49,038 bases of DNA, from assembly GCF_003797765.1 (NCBI RefSeq), contig NZ_RKMB01000034.1, positions 1 to 49,038 of the forward strand, read 5' to 3'. The stretch is from Ramlibacter sp. WS9. Lineage in GTDB: Bacteria > Pseudomonadota > Gammaproteobacteria > Burkholderiales > Burkholderiaceae_C. The notes under the pieces are model-generated. The model saw only the letters and a list, made by a program, of their open reading frames with translations, was not told where the DNA came from and did no database searches. The stretch's first letter is position 1, and every line of letters starts with the position of its first letter. This document shows, piece by piece, positions 20,613 to 30,870 of this stretch. A program made the position numbers and the translations under genes.

Positions 20613-22019
20613 ATGCCAACCACCTTCCGCATTGAGCAAGATTTCCTGGGCGAAAAGCAAATTCCCGCCGAAGCTTATTGGGGCGTGCACACGGCGCGGG
20701 CGGTGGAGAACTTTCCCATTTCGGGCACGCCGGTGTCGGCGATGCCTGACCTGATCCGCGCTTTCGGTTACGTCAAGAAGGCCACTGCGCGCACCAATGC
20801 CGAACTCGGCACGTTGGACCCCAAGCGCGCCGCGGCCATCATGAGCGCCTGCGAACAGCTGATCGCAGGCCACTACCACGAGCAGTTCGTGGTCGACGTG
20901 ATCCAGGGCGGCGCCGGGACCTCGACGAACATGAACGCGAACGAGGTCATCGCCAACATCGCGCTGGAGAAGCTGGGCCAGGAAAAGGGCCGGTACGACG
21001 TGCTGCATCCCAACGACCACGTCAACGCTTCGCAAAGCACCAACGACGTGTATCCCACGGCGGTGCGCCTGGCCCTGTGGTCCGGAATCGACGGCCTGCT
21101 TGCGTCGATGGCCACGCTGCGCCAGGGTTTCGAGGCCAAGGCCGAGGAATTCAAGGACGTCCTGAAAATCGGCCGCACGCAGTTGCAGGACGCTGTGCCG
21201 ATGACGCTGGGGCAGGAGTTCTCGACCTACGCCGTGATGATCGAGGAAGACGAGTTGCGGCTGCGTGAGGCGCGTGCGCTGATCCAGGAGATCAACCTGG
21301 GCGCCACGGCCATCGGCACCGGCATCAACGCGCCGCACGGCTATGCCGACCTGGCCTGCAAATACCTCGCCGAAGTGAGCGGCATCCCGGTGGTGAAGGC
21401 CAAGAACCTTGTCGAAGCGACGCAGGACACCGGCGCCTTCGTGCAGCTGTCGGGCGTGCTCAAGCGTGTGGCCACCAAGCTGTCCAAGACCTGCAACGAC
21501 CTGCGCCTGCTCTCCAGCGGCCCGCAAGCCGGCTTCGGCGACATCAAGCTGCCGCCGCGGCAGGCCGGCTCGTCAATCATGCCCGGCAAGGTCAACCCGG
21601 TGATTCCTGAAGTGATGAACCAGGTGGCGTTCGAGGTGATCGGCAACGACGTCACCGTGACCATGGCGTCGGAGGCGGGGCAACTGCAGCTGAATGCTTT
21701 CGAGCCGATCATGGGCTGGAGCCTCTTCAAAAGCATTACCCATCTGAGCAACGCGTGCCTCACGCTCAACACCAATTGCGTGGCCGGCATCGAAGCCAAC
21801 CGCGAGCTGCTGGCCCGGCGCGTGCGCGAGTCGATCACGCTCGTCACCGCGCTCAACCCGATCATCGGCTACGAGAAAGCGGCGCTGATCGCCAAGACGG
21901 CGATGGCCACCGGCCTGCCCATCGACGAAGTAGCGCAGTCCCTGGGCATCCTCACCAAGGCGCAGATGGACGAGCTTCTGGTGCCCGAAAAGCTGACGCA
22001 ACCCTTGCGGCCTGAATGA
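20613..22019 (+). CDS. aspA: aspartate ammonia-lyase
   Basis: The 468-residue enzyme converts L-aspartate to fumarate and ammonia. It starts with RIEQDFLGEKQIPAEAYWGVHT and has the fumarase/aspartase signature GSSIMPGKVNPV near residue 321, including the catalytic Ser, and VQGGAGTSTNMNANEV-type substrate residues around residue 105. The conserved THR/QNDVYPTA segment (QSTNDVYPTA) is present. ATG 20613 matches the usual N-terminus; an upstream ATG (20562) would add 17 atypical residues. With gltIJKL behind it, it feeds imported aspartate into the TCA cycle. Confidence 0.95.
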   Translation: MPTTFRIEQDFLGEKQIPAEAYWGVHTARAVENFPISGTPVSAMPDLIRAFGYVKKATARTNAELGTLDPKRAAAIMSACEQLIAGHYHEQFVVDVIQGGAGTSTNMNANEVIANIALEKLGQEKGRYDVLHPNDHVNASQSTNDVYPTAVRLALWSGIDGLLASMATLRQGFEAKAEEFKDVLKIGRTQLQDAVPMTLGQEFSTYAVMIEEDELRLREARALIQEINLGATAIGTGINAPHGYADLACKYLAEVSGIPVVKAKNLVEATQDTGAFVQLSGVLKRVATKLSKTCNDLRLLSSGPQAGFGDIKLPPRQAGSSIMPGKVNPVIPEVMNQVAFEVIGNDVTVTMASEAGQLQLNAFEPIMGWSLFKSITHLSNACLTLNTNCVAGIEANRELLARRVRESITLVTALNPIIGYEKAALIAKTAMATGLPIDEVAQSLGILTKAQMDELLVPEKLTQPLRPE

Positions 22020-22166
22020 ACGACGAGGGCGGGCACAAAGCCTGCTTTGTTGTACGCGAGAAAGAAATAGGCAGAAGAAGAGAAGAGATTCAGGGTATTC
22101 CCGAAAGCCCGAGTCTCTAGAATTTCGTTGTCAGTTAACCCTAACGCTTCACCACAGGAGATTTGT

Positions 22167-23066
22167 ATGAAGAAGCATCTTTTGGCTCTCGCAGTCACGG
22201 CCCTGGCCGCCGGCGGCGCGCTCGCCCAGGCAAGCGACACCATCGCCAAGGTCAAGGCCTCTGGCGTCGTGACCATGGGGGTTCGCGATTCGTCGGGCGC
22301 CCTCTCGTACACCCTGGGTGACGGCAAGTACGCCGGCTACCACGTCGAGATCTGCTCGCGCATCATCGCCAACCTGGAAAAGGCCGCCGGCAAGAAGCTG
22401 GAAGTCAAGTACCAGCCGGTGACTTCGCAAAACCGCATCCCCCTGGTGCAGAACGGCACGGTGGACATCGAGTGCGGCTCCACCACCAACAATGCCACCC
22501 GCCAGAAGGACGTGTCGTTCGCCCTGACGACCTACGTGGAAGAAGTGCGCATCGCCGCCAAGGCCAACTCCGGCATCGACTCGCTGGCCAAGCTCAACGG
22601 CAAGAACGTTGCCACCACCACGGGCACCACCTCCGTGCAACTGCTGCGCAAGCACGAGCGCGCCAATGGCATCGACTTCAAGGAAGTCTTCGGCAAGGAC
22701 CACGCCGACAGCTTCCTGCTGCTGGAATCGGGCCGCGCCGACGCTTTCGTGATGGACGGCCAGATCCTGGCCGGCAACATCGCCACCGCCAAGAACCCGG
22801 CCGACTTCCGGATCGTGGGTGAAGTGATCAGCGTCGAGCCGATCGCCATCATGCTGCGCAAGGACGACCCGGCCTTCAAGAAGCTGGCCGACGACACCAT
22901 CCGCGACATGATGAAGACCGGCGACATCCAGAAGGTCTACGACAAGTGGTTCGTGCAGCCGATCCCGCCGAAGAACACGCGCGTGGGCCTGCCAGTCAGC
23001 ACCGCAACCAAGGACGCGTGGACCACGCCGAACGACAAGCCGCTCGAAGACTACGCGAAGAAGTGA
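22167..23066 (+). CDS. gltI: glutamate/aspartate ABC transporter, periplasmic binding protein
   Basis: The 299-residue protein has a signal peptide (HLLALAVTALAAGGALAQA) and the amino-acid binding fold: IAKVKASGVVTMGVRDSSGALSY, GYHVEICSRI, VKYQPVTSQNRIPLVQNGTVDIECGSTTNN and a closing KWFVQPIPPKN. The N-R-I-P and C-G-S-T-T-N-N stretches are typical of GltI. The ATG 22167 follows CAGGAG at 22155-22160. It delivers Glu/Asp to GltJK. Confidence 0.95.
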   Translation: MKKHLLALAVTALAAGGALAQASDTIAKVKASGVVTMGVRDSSGALSYTLGDGKYAGYHVEICSRIIANLEKAAGKKLEVKYQPVTSQNRIPLVQNGTVDIECGSTTNNATRQKDVSFALTTYVEEVRIAAKANSGIDSLAKLNGKNVATTTGTTSVQLLRKHERANGIDFKEVFGKDHADSFLLLESGRADAFVMDGQILAGNIATAKNPADFRIVGEVISVEPIAIMLRKDDPAFKKLADDTIRDMMKTGDIQKVYDKWFVQPIPPKNTRVGLPVSTATKDAWTTPNDKPLEDYAKK

Positions 23067-23085
23067 TCCCGGGCCTGTAGCTTGC

Positions 23086-23119
23086 GAAACCCCGCCCGCG
23101 CTTGCCCAGGCGGGGTTTC
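23086..23119 (+). terminator. hairpin terminator between gltI and gltJ
   Basis: GAAACCCCGCC and GGCGGGGTTTC form a perfect 11-bp stem with a 12-base loop, followed by TGCTTT. It lies 20 bases after the gltI stop and is the usual way such operons make binding protein in excess over the permease. Confidence 0.8.
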
Positions 23120-23202
23120 TGCTTTAAGGTAGCCCCGGCCCGCGCGCGACGCGCGCCGGCCCACAAGAAAATTTTCACGCATCCCCCGGAGGGAGACTTT
23201 GT

Positions 23203-23958
23203 ATGGCTTGGGACTGGCAGGTATTCTGCAAAACCACGACTGAAGGAACGATGGAGGCCACTTGCTGGTCTTCCGGTTCCGACATCACGTATCTCGAATG
23301 GATGGTCCACGCCTGGGGCTGGACGCTGTCCGTGGCCGCCTGTGCATGGGTGATCGCCGTCATCGTCGGCGGCCTCGTCGGCACCGCGCGAACCCTTCCC
23401 AATAGCCCCTGGGTGGTGCGCCTGGCGAACGCCTGGGTCGAGCTGTTCCGCAACATCCCGATCCTGGTGCAGTTGTTCATCTGGTACTTCGTCGTGCCCA
23501 AGGCGTTCCCGCTGTTTCAGCAGGTGCCGGGCTTCCTGCTGGTGGTGTTCGCGCTGGGCTTCTTCACGTCAGCGCGGATCGCCGAGCAGGTGCGCGCCGG
23601 CATCCAGGCACTGCCGCGCGGCCAGCGCTACGCGGGGCTTGCGGTGGGCTTCACCACCGCGCAGACCTACCGCTACGTCATCTTGCCGATGGCGCTGCGC
23701 ATCATCCTGCCGCCGCTCACCAGCGAGTCGATGAACCTGCTGAAGAATTCTTCGGTGGCGTTCGCGGTGTCGATCGCCGAATTGACGATGTTCGCGCTGC
23801 AGGCGCAGGAAGAAACGTCGCGCGGCATCGAGATCTACCTCGCGGTCACGCTGCTGTATGCGTTCTCGGCTTTCGTCGTCAACCGCATCTTCGCGCTCAT
23901 CGAGAAGCGCATGCGAATCCCCGGCTTCATCGTGGCCGGCACGGGCGGGGGGCACTGA
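23203..23958 (+). CDS. gltJ: glutamate/aspartate ABC transporter permease
   Basis: The 251-residue permease has five hydrophobic helices and the EAA loop ARIAEQVRAGIQALPRGQRYAGLAVGFTTAQTYRYVILP. The first 30 residues (DWQVFCKTT...YLEWMVHAWGWTLSV) match GltJ. GGAGGGAG at about 23187 is the ribosome site. It forms the inner-membrane channel with GltK. Confidence 0.95.
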   Translation: MAWDWQVFCKTTTEGTMEATCWSSGSDITYLEWMVHAWGWTLSVAACAWVIAVIVGGLVGTARTLPNSPWVVRLANAWVELFRNIPILVQLFIWYFVVPKAFPLFQQVPGFLLVVFALGFFTSARIAEQVRAGIQALPRGQRYAGLAVGFTTAQTYRYVILPMALRIILPPLTSESMNLLKNSSVAFAVSIAELTMFALQAQEETSRGIEIYLAVTLLYAFSAFVVNRIFALIEKRMRIPGFIVAGTGGGH

Positions 23959-23959
23959 C

Positions 23960-24646
23960 ATGGGCGGCCTCGACCTCACATTCCTCAACTGGGACATCAT
24001 CAGCAAGTTCGTCGTCAAGGGCTTCATCTTCAGCGTGCAGCTGACGGTGATCGCCACGCTGGGCGGCATCCTGCTGGGCACCGTGCTCGCGCTGATGCGC
24101 CTTTCGGGCAAGAAATTCCTGGAGATTCCCGCCACGTTCTACGTCAACGGCATGCGTTCGGTGCCGCTGGTGATGGTGATCCTGTGGTTCTTCCTGCTGG
24201 TGCCGGCCGGGTTCTACAACTATCTGCCCAACGGCGCGAACAACCGGGCCGAATACTCGGCCATCATCACCTTCATCGCGTTCGAAGCGGCCTACTTCAG
24301 CGAGATCATGCGCGCGGGCATCCAGTCCATCCCGCGCGGCCAGGTCTATGCGGGCCAGGCCATGGGCATGACGTATGCGCAGAACATGAAGCTCGTGGTG
24401 TTGCCGCAGGCGTTCCGCAACATGCTGCCGGTGCTGCTCACGCAGACCATCATCCTGTTCCAGGACACGTCGCTCGTCTACGCCATCGGCGCCTACGACC
24501 TGCTGAAGGGCTTCGTCACCGCCGGCAAGCTGTACGGCCGGCCGGAAGAGGCCTACCTGCTGGCCGCCGTCGTCTATTTCGCCGTCTGCTACGGGCTGTC
24601 CTATATGGTCAAGCGCCTGCAGGCCAAAATCGCCATTATTCGTTGA
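23960..24646 (+). CDS. gltK: glutamate/aspartate ABC transporter permease
   Basis: The 228-residue permease begins LDLTFLNWDIISKFVVKGFIFSV and carries the EAA loop YFSEIMRAGIQSIPRGQVYAGQAMGMTYAQNMKLVVLPQAFRNMLP. It starts one base after the gltJ stop, so the genes are coupled. It pairs with GltJ. Confidence 0.95.
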   Translation: MGGLDLTFLNWDIISKFVVKGFIFSVQLTVIATLGGILLGTVLALMRLSGKKFLEIPATFYVNGMRSVPLVMVILWFFLLVPAGFYNYLPNGANNRAEYSAIITFIAFEAAYFSEIMRAGIQSIPRGQVYAGQAMGMTYAQNMKLVVLPQAFRNMLPVLLTQTIILFQDTSLVYAIGAYDLLKGFVTAGKLYGRPEEAYLLAAVVYFAVCYGLSYMVKRLQAKIAIIR

Positions 24647-24657
24647 AGAGAATCGCC

Positions 24658-25395
<738 letters not shown>

Positions 25396-25404
25396 CGTCT
25401 TGCT

Positions 25405-25426
25405 CCCTCCCCCTCCGGGGGGAGGG
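25405..25426. repeat. CCCTCCCCC/GGGGGAGGG hairpin repeat
   Basis: The perfect stem CCCTCCCCC...GGGGGAGGG lies ten bases after the gltL stop and is followed by TTGGGTTGGGG. The same element occurs at 41800-41820. It is a dispersed intergenic repeat and may act as a transcription terminator for gltIJKL. Confidence 0.65.
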
Positions 25427-25520
25427 TTGGGTTGGGGCACGCCGTCCGGCTGATAAACTGGCCGCCGTCAAGAATGATGGGGCCTGCTGGATGGACTGGA
25501 CGGCAAAGCGCGAGGGGGTG

Positions 25521-27896
25521 ATGACCGAAGCGGACACCTGCCGCGAATTCGTCACGCCCCGGCTTGTCGAGGCGGGTTGGTCCGTCGCCCCGTACTCCAT
25601 TGGAGAGCAACGGACCTTCACCAACGGGCGCATCATCGTTGCCGGTGGCAAGGTGCGGCGCGGCAAGCAAAAACGCGCCGACTATTTGCTGTATTTGCGG
25701 CGCGACTATCCCCTCGCTGTGGTCGAAGCAAAGGAAACGGGGCTACCCGTCGAAACGGGTGTCCAGCAGGCGCGGGAGTACGCCGAGATTCTCGGCCTGA
25801 AGTTTGCGTACGCGACCAATGGCCACCGCATCATCGAGATTGACTACACGACTGGCACCGAGCGAGAGGTGGATCGCTTTGCTACGCCCGCCGAATTGTG
25901 GCAACGCCTGACCGCTGCGGAAAAGATACCGGAAGCCGCGGCCGCCCACCTGCTGGAACCGTTCAACCTTGTTTCCGGAAAGGTGCCACGCTACTACCAG
26001 CAGATCGCGATCAACCGCGTCATCGAAGCGATCTTGCTTGGCGACAAGCGTATTCTTGCCACCCTAGCCACGGGCACCGGAAAGACCTGCGTTGCTTTCC
26101 AGGTCTGTTGGAAGTTGTGGAACAGCCGGTGGAACCGTACTGGCGAATATCGCCGACCCAAGATACTGTTCCTGGCCGACCGCAATCTGCTGGTCGACGA
26201 CCCGATGGCTAAGATGTTCGCGCCGTTCGGCGATGCCCGGCACAAAATCGCCGGCGGCGATGTCAGCCAGAGCCGCGACATGTATTTCGGCATCTATCAG
26301 GCGCTTTCCACAGCGAACGAGGATGTCTTTCGCCAGTATCGGCCCGATTTCTTCGACCTCATCATCATCGATGAATGCCATCGTGGCTCCAGCCGTAATG
26401 ACAGCAGTTGGCGAGCCGTGCTCGACTACTTCGAGCCCGCCGTCCAGTTCGGCATGACCGCTACACCGCTGCGCGAAGAAAGCCGGGACTCGTACGAGTA
26501 CTTCGGCAACCCGGTCTATACGTATAGCCTGCGGCAAGGCATCGAAGACGGCTTCCTCGCGCCATATCGTGTTCACCGTGTCATCACCACGGTGGATGCT
26601 GCGGGCTGGCGTCCATCGAAGGACGAACTCGATCGTTATGGCCGCGAAGTGCCTGACGACGAATACCAGACCAAGGACTTCGAGCGTGTCGTGGCATTGC
26701 GCTCGCGCACCCAGGCGATTGCCCGGCACCTCTCCGATTTCCTCAAAGGCACGGACCGTTTCGCCAAGACCATTGTGTTCTGTGTTGATCAGGAGCACGC
26801 GGCCGAAATGCGCCAGGAGTTGGTGAACCTGAACAGCGATCTGGTCAAGCAGTACCCTGACTATGTTTGCCGGGTGACCGCCGATGAGGGCGTCATCGGC
26901 CTGACCCATCTGGCGCATTTCCAGGACGTGGACAAACCCACGCCTGTGATCCTCACCACGTCGCAACTGCTCACCACGGGCGTGGACGCCGAGATGGTGA
27001 AAAACGTGGTGCTGGCACGGGTGGTGGGTTCGCGCTCCGAGTTCAAGCAGATCATCGGGCGGGGAACGCGCCTGAAGGTCGACTACGGCAAGGAATACTT
27101 CAACATCATCGACTTCACCGGCACGGCCACGCGTCACTTCGCCGATCCCGATTTCGATGGCGATCCGGTAGGCATCGAGGAAGTCACCGTCGATGAGGCC
27201 GGTGAAACGGTGAATACGGTCGTGGAAGCACCACCCGGCATTTCCGAACCGGAGGCGCCGTACCTGGAAGAGACCGCCGAAGGCATCGGCGAAATCCTGA
27301 CCGAAGCAGCCGACGAGCCCCGCAAGTTTTATGTCGACGGCGGCGAAGTCGAGGTGATAGGCCATCTCGTTTACGACCTCGACAGCGACGGCAAGAAGCT
27401 GCAGATCGTGCGTTACACCGAGTACTCCGGCCGCGCCGTGCGTTCGATGTACCCCAACCGCGCAGAGCTGCAATCCGCCTGGGCCGATCCCGATACACGC
27501 ACCGAAGTGCTGCGGGAATTGACCGAGCGCGGCGTCAGTTTCGAAGGACTCGCCGCGAGCGCGGATCAGCCTGATGCCGACCCCTTCGATCTGCTTTGCC
27601 ACCTCGCCTGGAACGCCCCCTTGCTGACCCGCCGCGAGCGGGCCGAGCGCGCGCGTAAAGCCACGCAAGACCTGTTCGGGCAATACGGCGAGACGGCCCG
27701 CGAAGTGCTGTCGCTGCTGCTGGACAAGTACATTGAGCGCGGCATCATCCAGTTCAGCGCCTTGTCGGACCTGATGAAAGTCCAGCCGTTCGACCGTTAC
27801 GGAACCCCTTCTGAAATCGCGACCCGCCACTTCGGCGGCGTGCGCGGTCTTAAGGACGCTGTCTCACGACTGCAGACAGCGATCTACCAACAATGA
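25521..27896 (+). CDS. hsdR: type I restriction endonuclease subunit R
   Basis: The protein has about 791 residues. It has a PD-(D/E)XK nuclease at the N-terminus (RADYLLYL...LAVVEAKETG near residue 68, then QAREYAE). The SF2 translocase follows: ATGTGKT Walker A near 183, IIIDECHRGS near 281, GMTATPLRE, and QIIGRGTRLKVDYGKEYFNIIDFTG. An EcoEI-type C-terminal domain ends it. It cleaves DNA at a distance after translocation. ATG 25521 follows GAGGGGG; ATG 25491 ten codons earlier is possible. A candidate promoter is TTGGGT (25427) and TGATAA (25451). Confidence 0.94.
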   Translation: MTEADTCREFVTPRLVEAGWSVAPYSIGEQRTFTNGRIIVAGGKVRRGKQKRADYLLYLRRDYPLAVVEAKETGLPVETGVQQAREYAEILGLKFAYATNGHRIIEIDYTTGTEREVDRFATPAELWQRLTAAEKIPEAAAAHLLEPFNLVSGKVPRYYQQIAINRVIEAILLGDKRILATLATGTGKTCVAFQVCWKLWNSRWNRTGEYRRPKILFLADRNLLVDDPMAKMFAPFGDARHKIAGGDVSQSRDMYFGIYQALSTANEDVFRQYRPDFFDLIIIDECHRGSSRNDSSWRAVLDYFEPAVQFGMTATPLREESRDSYEYFGNPVYTYSLRQGIEDGFLAPYRVHRVITTVDAAGWRPSKDELDRYGREVPDDEYQTKDFERVVALRSRTQAIARHLSDFLKGTDRFAKTIVFCVDQEHAAEMRQELVNLNSDLVKQYPDYVCRVTADEGVIGLTHLAHFQDVDKPTPVILTTSQLLTTGVDAEMVKNVVLARVVGSRSEFKQIIGRGTRLKVDYGKEYFNIIDFTGTATRHFADPDFDGDPVGIEEVTVDEAGETVNTVVEAPPGISEPEAPYLEETAEGIGEILTEAADEPRKFYVDGGEVEVIGHLVYDLDSDGKKLQIVRYTEYSGRAVRSMYPNRAELQSAWADPDTRTEVLRELTERGVSFEGLAASADQPDADPFDLLCHLAWNAPLLTRRERAERARKATQDLFGQYGETAREVLSLLLDKYIERGIIQFSALSDLMKVQPFDRYGTPSEIATRHFGGVRGLKDAVSRLQTAIYQQ

Positions 27897-27907
27897 GTGC
27901 TTGCTGA

Positions 27908-29722
27908 ATGCCCCCGTCATCTTCTGCCAAGACTGCCACCAAAGCGAAAACACCCCGCAAAGCCAAGGCGCCGCTCACCACCCGCGACAACCTGTCGGCC
28001 CTCATAGGCAGCGCCCGGCAGGTTCTGCGCAAGGACAAGGGGCTCAACGGCGACGTGGATCGCCTGCCCCTGCTCACCTGGGTGATGTTCCTCAAGTTCC
28101 TGGACGACCTTGAAATCGTTCACGAAGAAGAGGCCGAACTCGACGGCAAGCGTTATCAGCCCATCGTCGAAGCGCCGTACCGCTGGCGCGATTGGGCGGC
28201 GCGAGAAGACGGCATCAACGGTGAAGAGCTGCTGGCCTTCATCGGGCAGGAAGCCGCCTTCCGTGCCGATGGCACGAAAGGCAAGGGGCTGTTCGCCTAT
28301 TTGCGAGGCCTGGCAGGCGAGGGCGAGAAAGGCAGCCAGCGCGAGGTGGTGGCCAACGTCTTCAAGGGCGTGCAGAACCGCATGGTCAGTGGCTACTTGC
28401 TGCGCGACATCGTCAACAAGATCAACGGCATTCACTTCAGCAGCAGCGAAGAGGTCCACACGCTTTCGCACCTTTACGAATCCATGCTTCGTGAAATGCG
28501 CGACGCGGCCGGCGATTCGGGCGAGTTTTATACCCCGCGACCGGTCGTCCGCTTCATGGTGCAGGCCATGGACCCCAAGCTTGGTGAAACCCTGCTCGAC
28601 CCGGCCTGCGGCACGGGCGGCTTCCTGGTCGAGGCCTACGACCACATGGCCGAACAAGTCAAAACGCCGGAGCATCGGCACCAGTTGCAACGGGCCACGC
28701 TGTTCGGCCAGGAAGCCAAGCCGCTGCCCTACATGCTGGTGCAGATGAACCTGCTGCTGCACGGCCTGGAGGCGCCGCAGATCGCCTATGGCAACACGCT
28801 GGAGCGCCGCATCACCGAGATCGGCCACAGCGAGCGGGTGGACGTCATCCTCACCAATCCGCCCTTTGGCGGCGAGGAAGAGGCGGGAATCAAGGCCAAC
28901 TTTCCGGCCAATATGCAGACGGCGGAAACCGCGCTGCTGTTCCTGCAGTTCATCATGCGCAAGCTGCGCGTGGCCGGGTTCGGCGCGGAGCGCGGTGGCC
29001 GCGCTGCCGTGGTCGTACCCAACGGCATGCTGTTCGGCGATGGCGTGTGCGCCGTCATCAAGGAAGAGCTGCTCAAGGAATTCAAGCTCCACACCATCGT
29101 GCGCCTGCCGCAAGGTGTGTTTGCGCCCTACACGGACATTCCGGCCAACCTGCTGTTCTTCGAGCGTGGTGGGCCGACCGAAACCATCTGGTACTACGAG
29201 CTGCCGTTGCCCCAGGGGCGCAAGAAGTACAGCAAGACGGCGCCCTTGCAGTTCGAGGAGCTTGCACCGGCGCTGGCCTGGTGGGGCCAGCGCGAGGAAG
29301 GCCCACAAGCCTGGCGGCTGGACTTTGCCGCCAGGCGGGCAAGCGCCGTGGCCGCTGCCGAGCCGCCTTGGCAACGCGCCGAGGCCGAACGCGCCGCCGC
29401 GCTGGCGCTGGGCAAGCCGATTCGCGAGCTGGAACAGGACATTGCTGCGGCCGGCAACGGCAAGAAGGCCGTGCTGCAAGAGCGGCTGCGCGCGCTGAAA
29501 ACCCGGCAACAGGCCCACGAGGTCGCGGCGAAGTCGGCGCAAGCCGAAGGCGATGCGGTGTACTGGCCGATCTACAACCTGGACTTGAAGAACCCGCACG
29601 CCAAGGCCGGCTTGGAACACGCCGACCCCAAGGAGCTGATTGCCAGCATGCGCAGCCATGAGCTTGAGGTGATGCGCCTGCTCGGGGAGATCGAGGCACT
29701 GGTCAGCGAGGTGGAGTCGTGA
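27908..29722 (+). CDS. hsdM: type I DNA methyltransferase subunit M
   Basis: The 604-residue N6-adenine methyltransferase has an N-terminal helical HsdM domain (LTWVMFLKFLDDLE), then GEFYTPRPVVRFMVQAM, the SAM motif DPACGTGGF near residue 231, and catalytic NPPFGG near 317. A C-terminal coiled-coil-like helix (LERALKTRQQ region) would contact HsdS. The product methylates the host site and completes the R-M complex. The stop overlaps the next start as GTGA. Confidence 0.95.
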   Translation: MPPSSSAKTATKAKTPRKAKAPLTTRDNLSALIGSARQVLRKDKGLNGDVDRLPLLTWVMFLKFLDDLEIVHEEEAELDGKRYQPIVEAPYRWRDWAAREDGINGEELLAFIGQEAAFRADGTKGKGLFAYLRGLAGEGEKGSQREVVANVFKGVQNRMVSGYLLRDIVNKINGIHFSSSEEVHTLSHLYESMLREMRDAAGDSGEFYTPRPVVRFMVQAMDPKLGETLLDPACGTGGFLVEAYDHMAEQVKTPEHRHQLQRATLFGQEAKPLPYMLVQMNLLLHGLEAPQIAYGNTLERRITEIGHSERVDVILTNPPFGGEEEAGIKANFPANMQTAETALLFLQFIMRKLRVAGFGAERGGRAAVVVPNGMLFGDGVCAVIKEELLKEFKLHTIVRLPQGVFAPYTDIPANLLFFERGGPTETIWYYELPLPQGRKKYSKTAPLQFEELAPALAWWGQREEGPQAWRLDFAARRASAVAAAEPPWQRAEAERAAALALGKPIRELEQDIAAAGNGKKAVLQERLRALKTRQQAHEVAAKSAQAEGDAVYWPIYNLDLKNPHAKAGLEHADPKELIASMRSHELEVMRLLGEIEALVSEVES

Positions 29723-30870
29723 CGACATCTCCCGAGGTGCCCGCGGCCTACGGCGACATCCATACCGGCATCGTCGAGCTGTTGGAAGCCGCGCGCCACG
29801 CCGCGGCCCGCAGCGTCAACGCACTGATGACCGCCAGCTATTGGGAAATTGGGCGGCGCGTCGTCGAGTTCGAACAGGGTGGCGCGGAACGTGCCAGCTA
29901 CGGCGAGGCCTTGCTCCGGCGACTTGCCTTGGACCTGACGCAGCGGTTCGGGCGGGGCTTCAGCCGTCAAAACCTCCAGCAGATGCGGGCGTTTTACCTC
30001 GCATGGCCGGCAGAGGCAATTAGCCAGACAGCGTCTGGCAAATCTTCCGCCGAGCCAATTTTGCAGACGCTGCCTGCGATTTCTGAGAGGCGATCCCTCG
30101 ACCTTCCCGCGCTCGCGGCCCGTTTCCCGCTGCCCTGGTCAGCCTACGTCCGCCTGCTCTCGGTCAAGAGCCCGGCTGCCCGCAGCTTCTACGAAACCGA
30201 AGCCCTGCGCAACGGCTGGTCGGTTCGCCAGCTCGACCGGCAGGTCAACAGCCAGTTCTACGAGCGTATCGCCCTGTCCAAGAACAAGGTGGCGATGCTG
30301 GCCAAGGCCGAACACGCCGAGCCCGGCGATGCCATCACGCCAGAGGAAGCCATCAAGGACCCCTTTGTCCTTGAGTTTCTCAACCTGAAGGACCAATACT
30401 CCGAGTCCGACCTGGAAGACGCGCTGATCCAGCACCTGGCCGATTTTCTGCTGGAGCTGGGCGACGACTTCGCCTTCGTCGGCCGCCAGCGCCGCCTGCG
30501 GCTGGACGACACCTGGTTTCGCATCGACCTGCTGTTCTTCCACCGACGCCTGAAATGCCTGGTGGTCATCGACCTCAAGGTCGGCAAGTTCAGCCACGCC
30601 GACGCCGGGCAGATGCACCTGTACCTGAACTACGCCCGCGAACACTGGATGAAGCCGGGCGAGAACCCGCCGGTGGGCTTGATCCTCTGCGCTGCCAAGG
30701 GCGCGGCGGAGGCGCACTATGCGTTGGAGGGGCTGGCCAACAAGGTGCTGGCGGCGGAATACCAGACTGTGCTGCCGGATGAGAAGGTGCTGGCGAACGA
30801 GCTGGCGCGATCGCGGCAGGAACTGGAGGGGCGGCGATTGGCGGGGGCCCAACCAGAGGGCGATGCATGA
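29719..30870 (+). CDS. DUF1016 (YhcG-type) PD-(D/E)XK nuclease domain protein
   Basis: The 383-residue protein has the DUF1016 N-terminal winged-helix part (YWEIGRRVVEFEQGG...LTQRFGRGFSRQNLQQMRAFYL). The C-terminal nuclease has FRIDLLFFHRRLKCLVVIDLKVGKF near residues 268-292, with D and D-x-K of the PD-(D/E)XK core, and QMHLYLNYARE behind. YhcG proteins are found next to type I R-M genes. A role as an accessory nuclease or a fine-tuner is inferred. Its GTG start overlaps the hsdM stop. Confidence 0.92.
   Translation: MTTSPEVPAAYGDIHTGIVELLEAARHAAARSVNALMTASYWEIGRRVVEFEQGGAERASYGEALLRRLALDLTQRFGRGFSRQNLQQMRAFYLAWPAEAISQTASGKSSAEPILQTLPAISERRSLDLPALAARFPLPWSAYVRLLSVKSPAARSFYETEALRNGWSVRQLDRQVNSQFYERIALSKNKVAMLAKAEHAEPGDAITPEEAIKDPFVLEFLNLKDQYSESDLEDALIQHLADFLLELGDDFAFVGRQRRLRLDDTWFRIDLLFFHRRLKCLVVIDLKVGKFSHADAGQMHLYLNYAREHWMKPGENPPVGLILCAAKGAAEAHYALEGLANKVLAAEYQTVLPDEKVLANELARSRQELEGRRLAGAQPEGDA

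Noticed and set aside
19563..21527. Minus-strand frame of 654 codons against LysR and aspA
   Set aside because: It mirrors two well-known genes on the plus strand and shows no domain.
26064..27830. Minus-strand frames against hsdR and hsdM (588 and 603 codons)
   Set aside because: These are shadows of confidently assigned genes.
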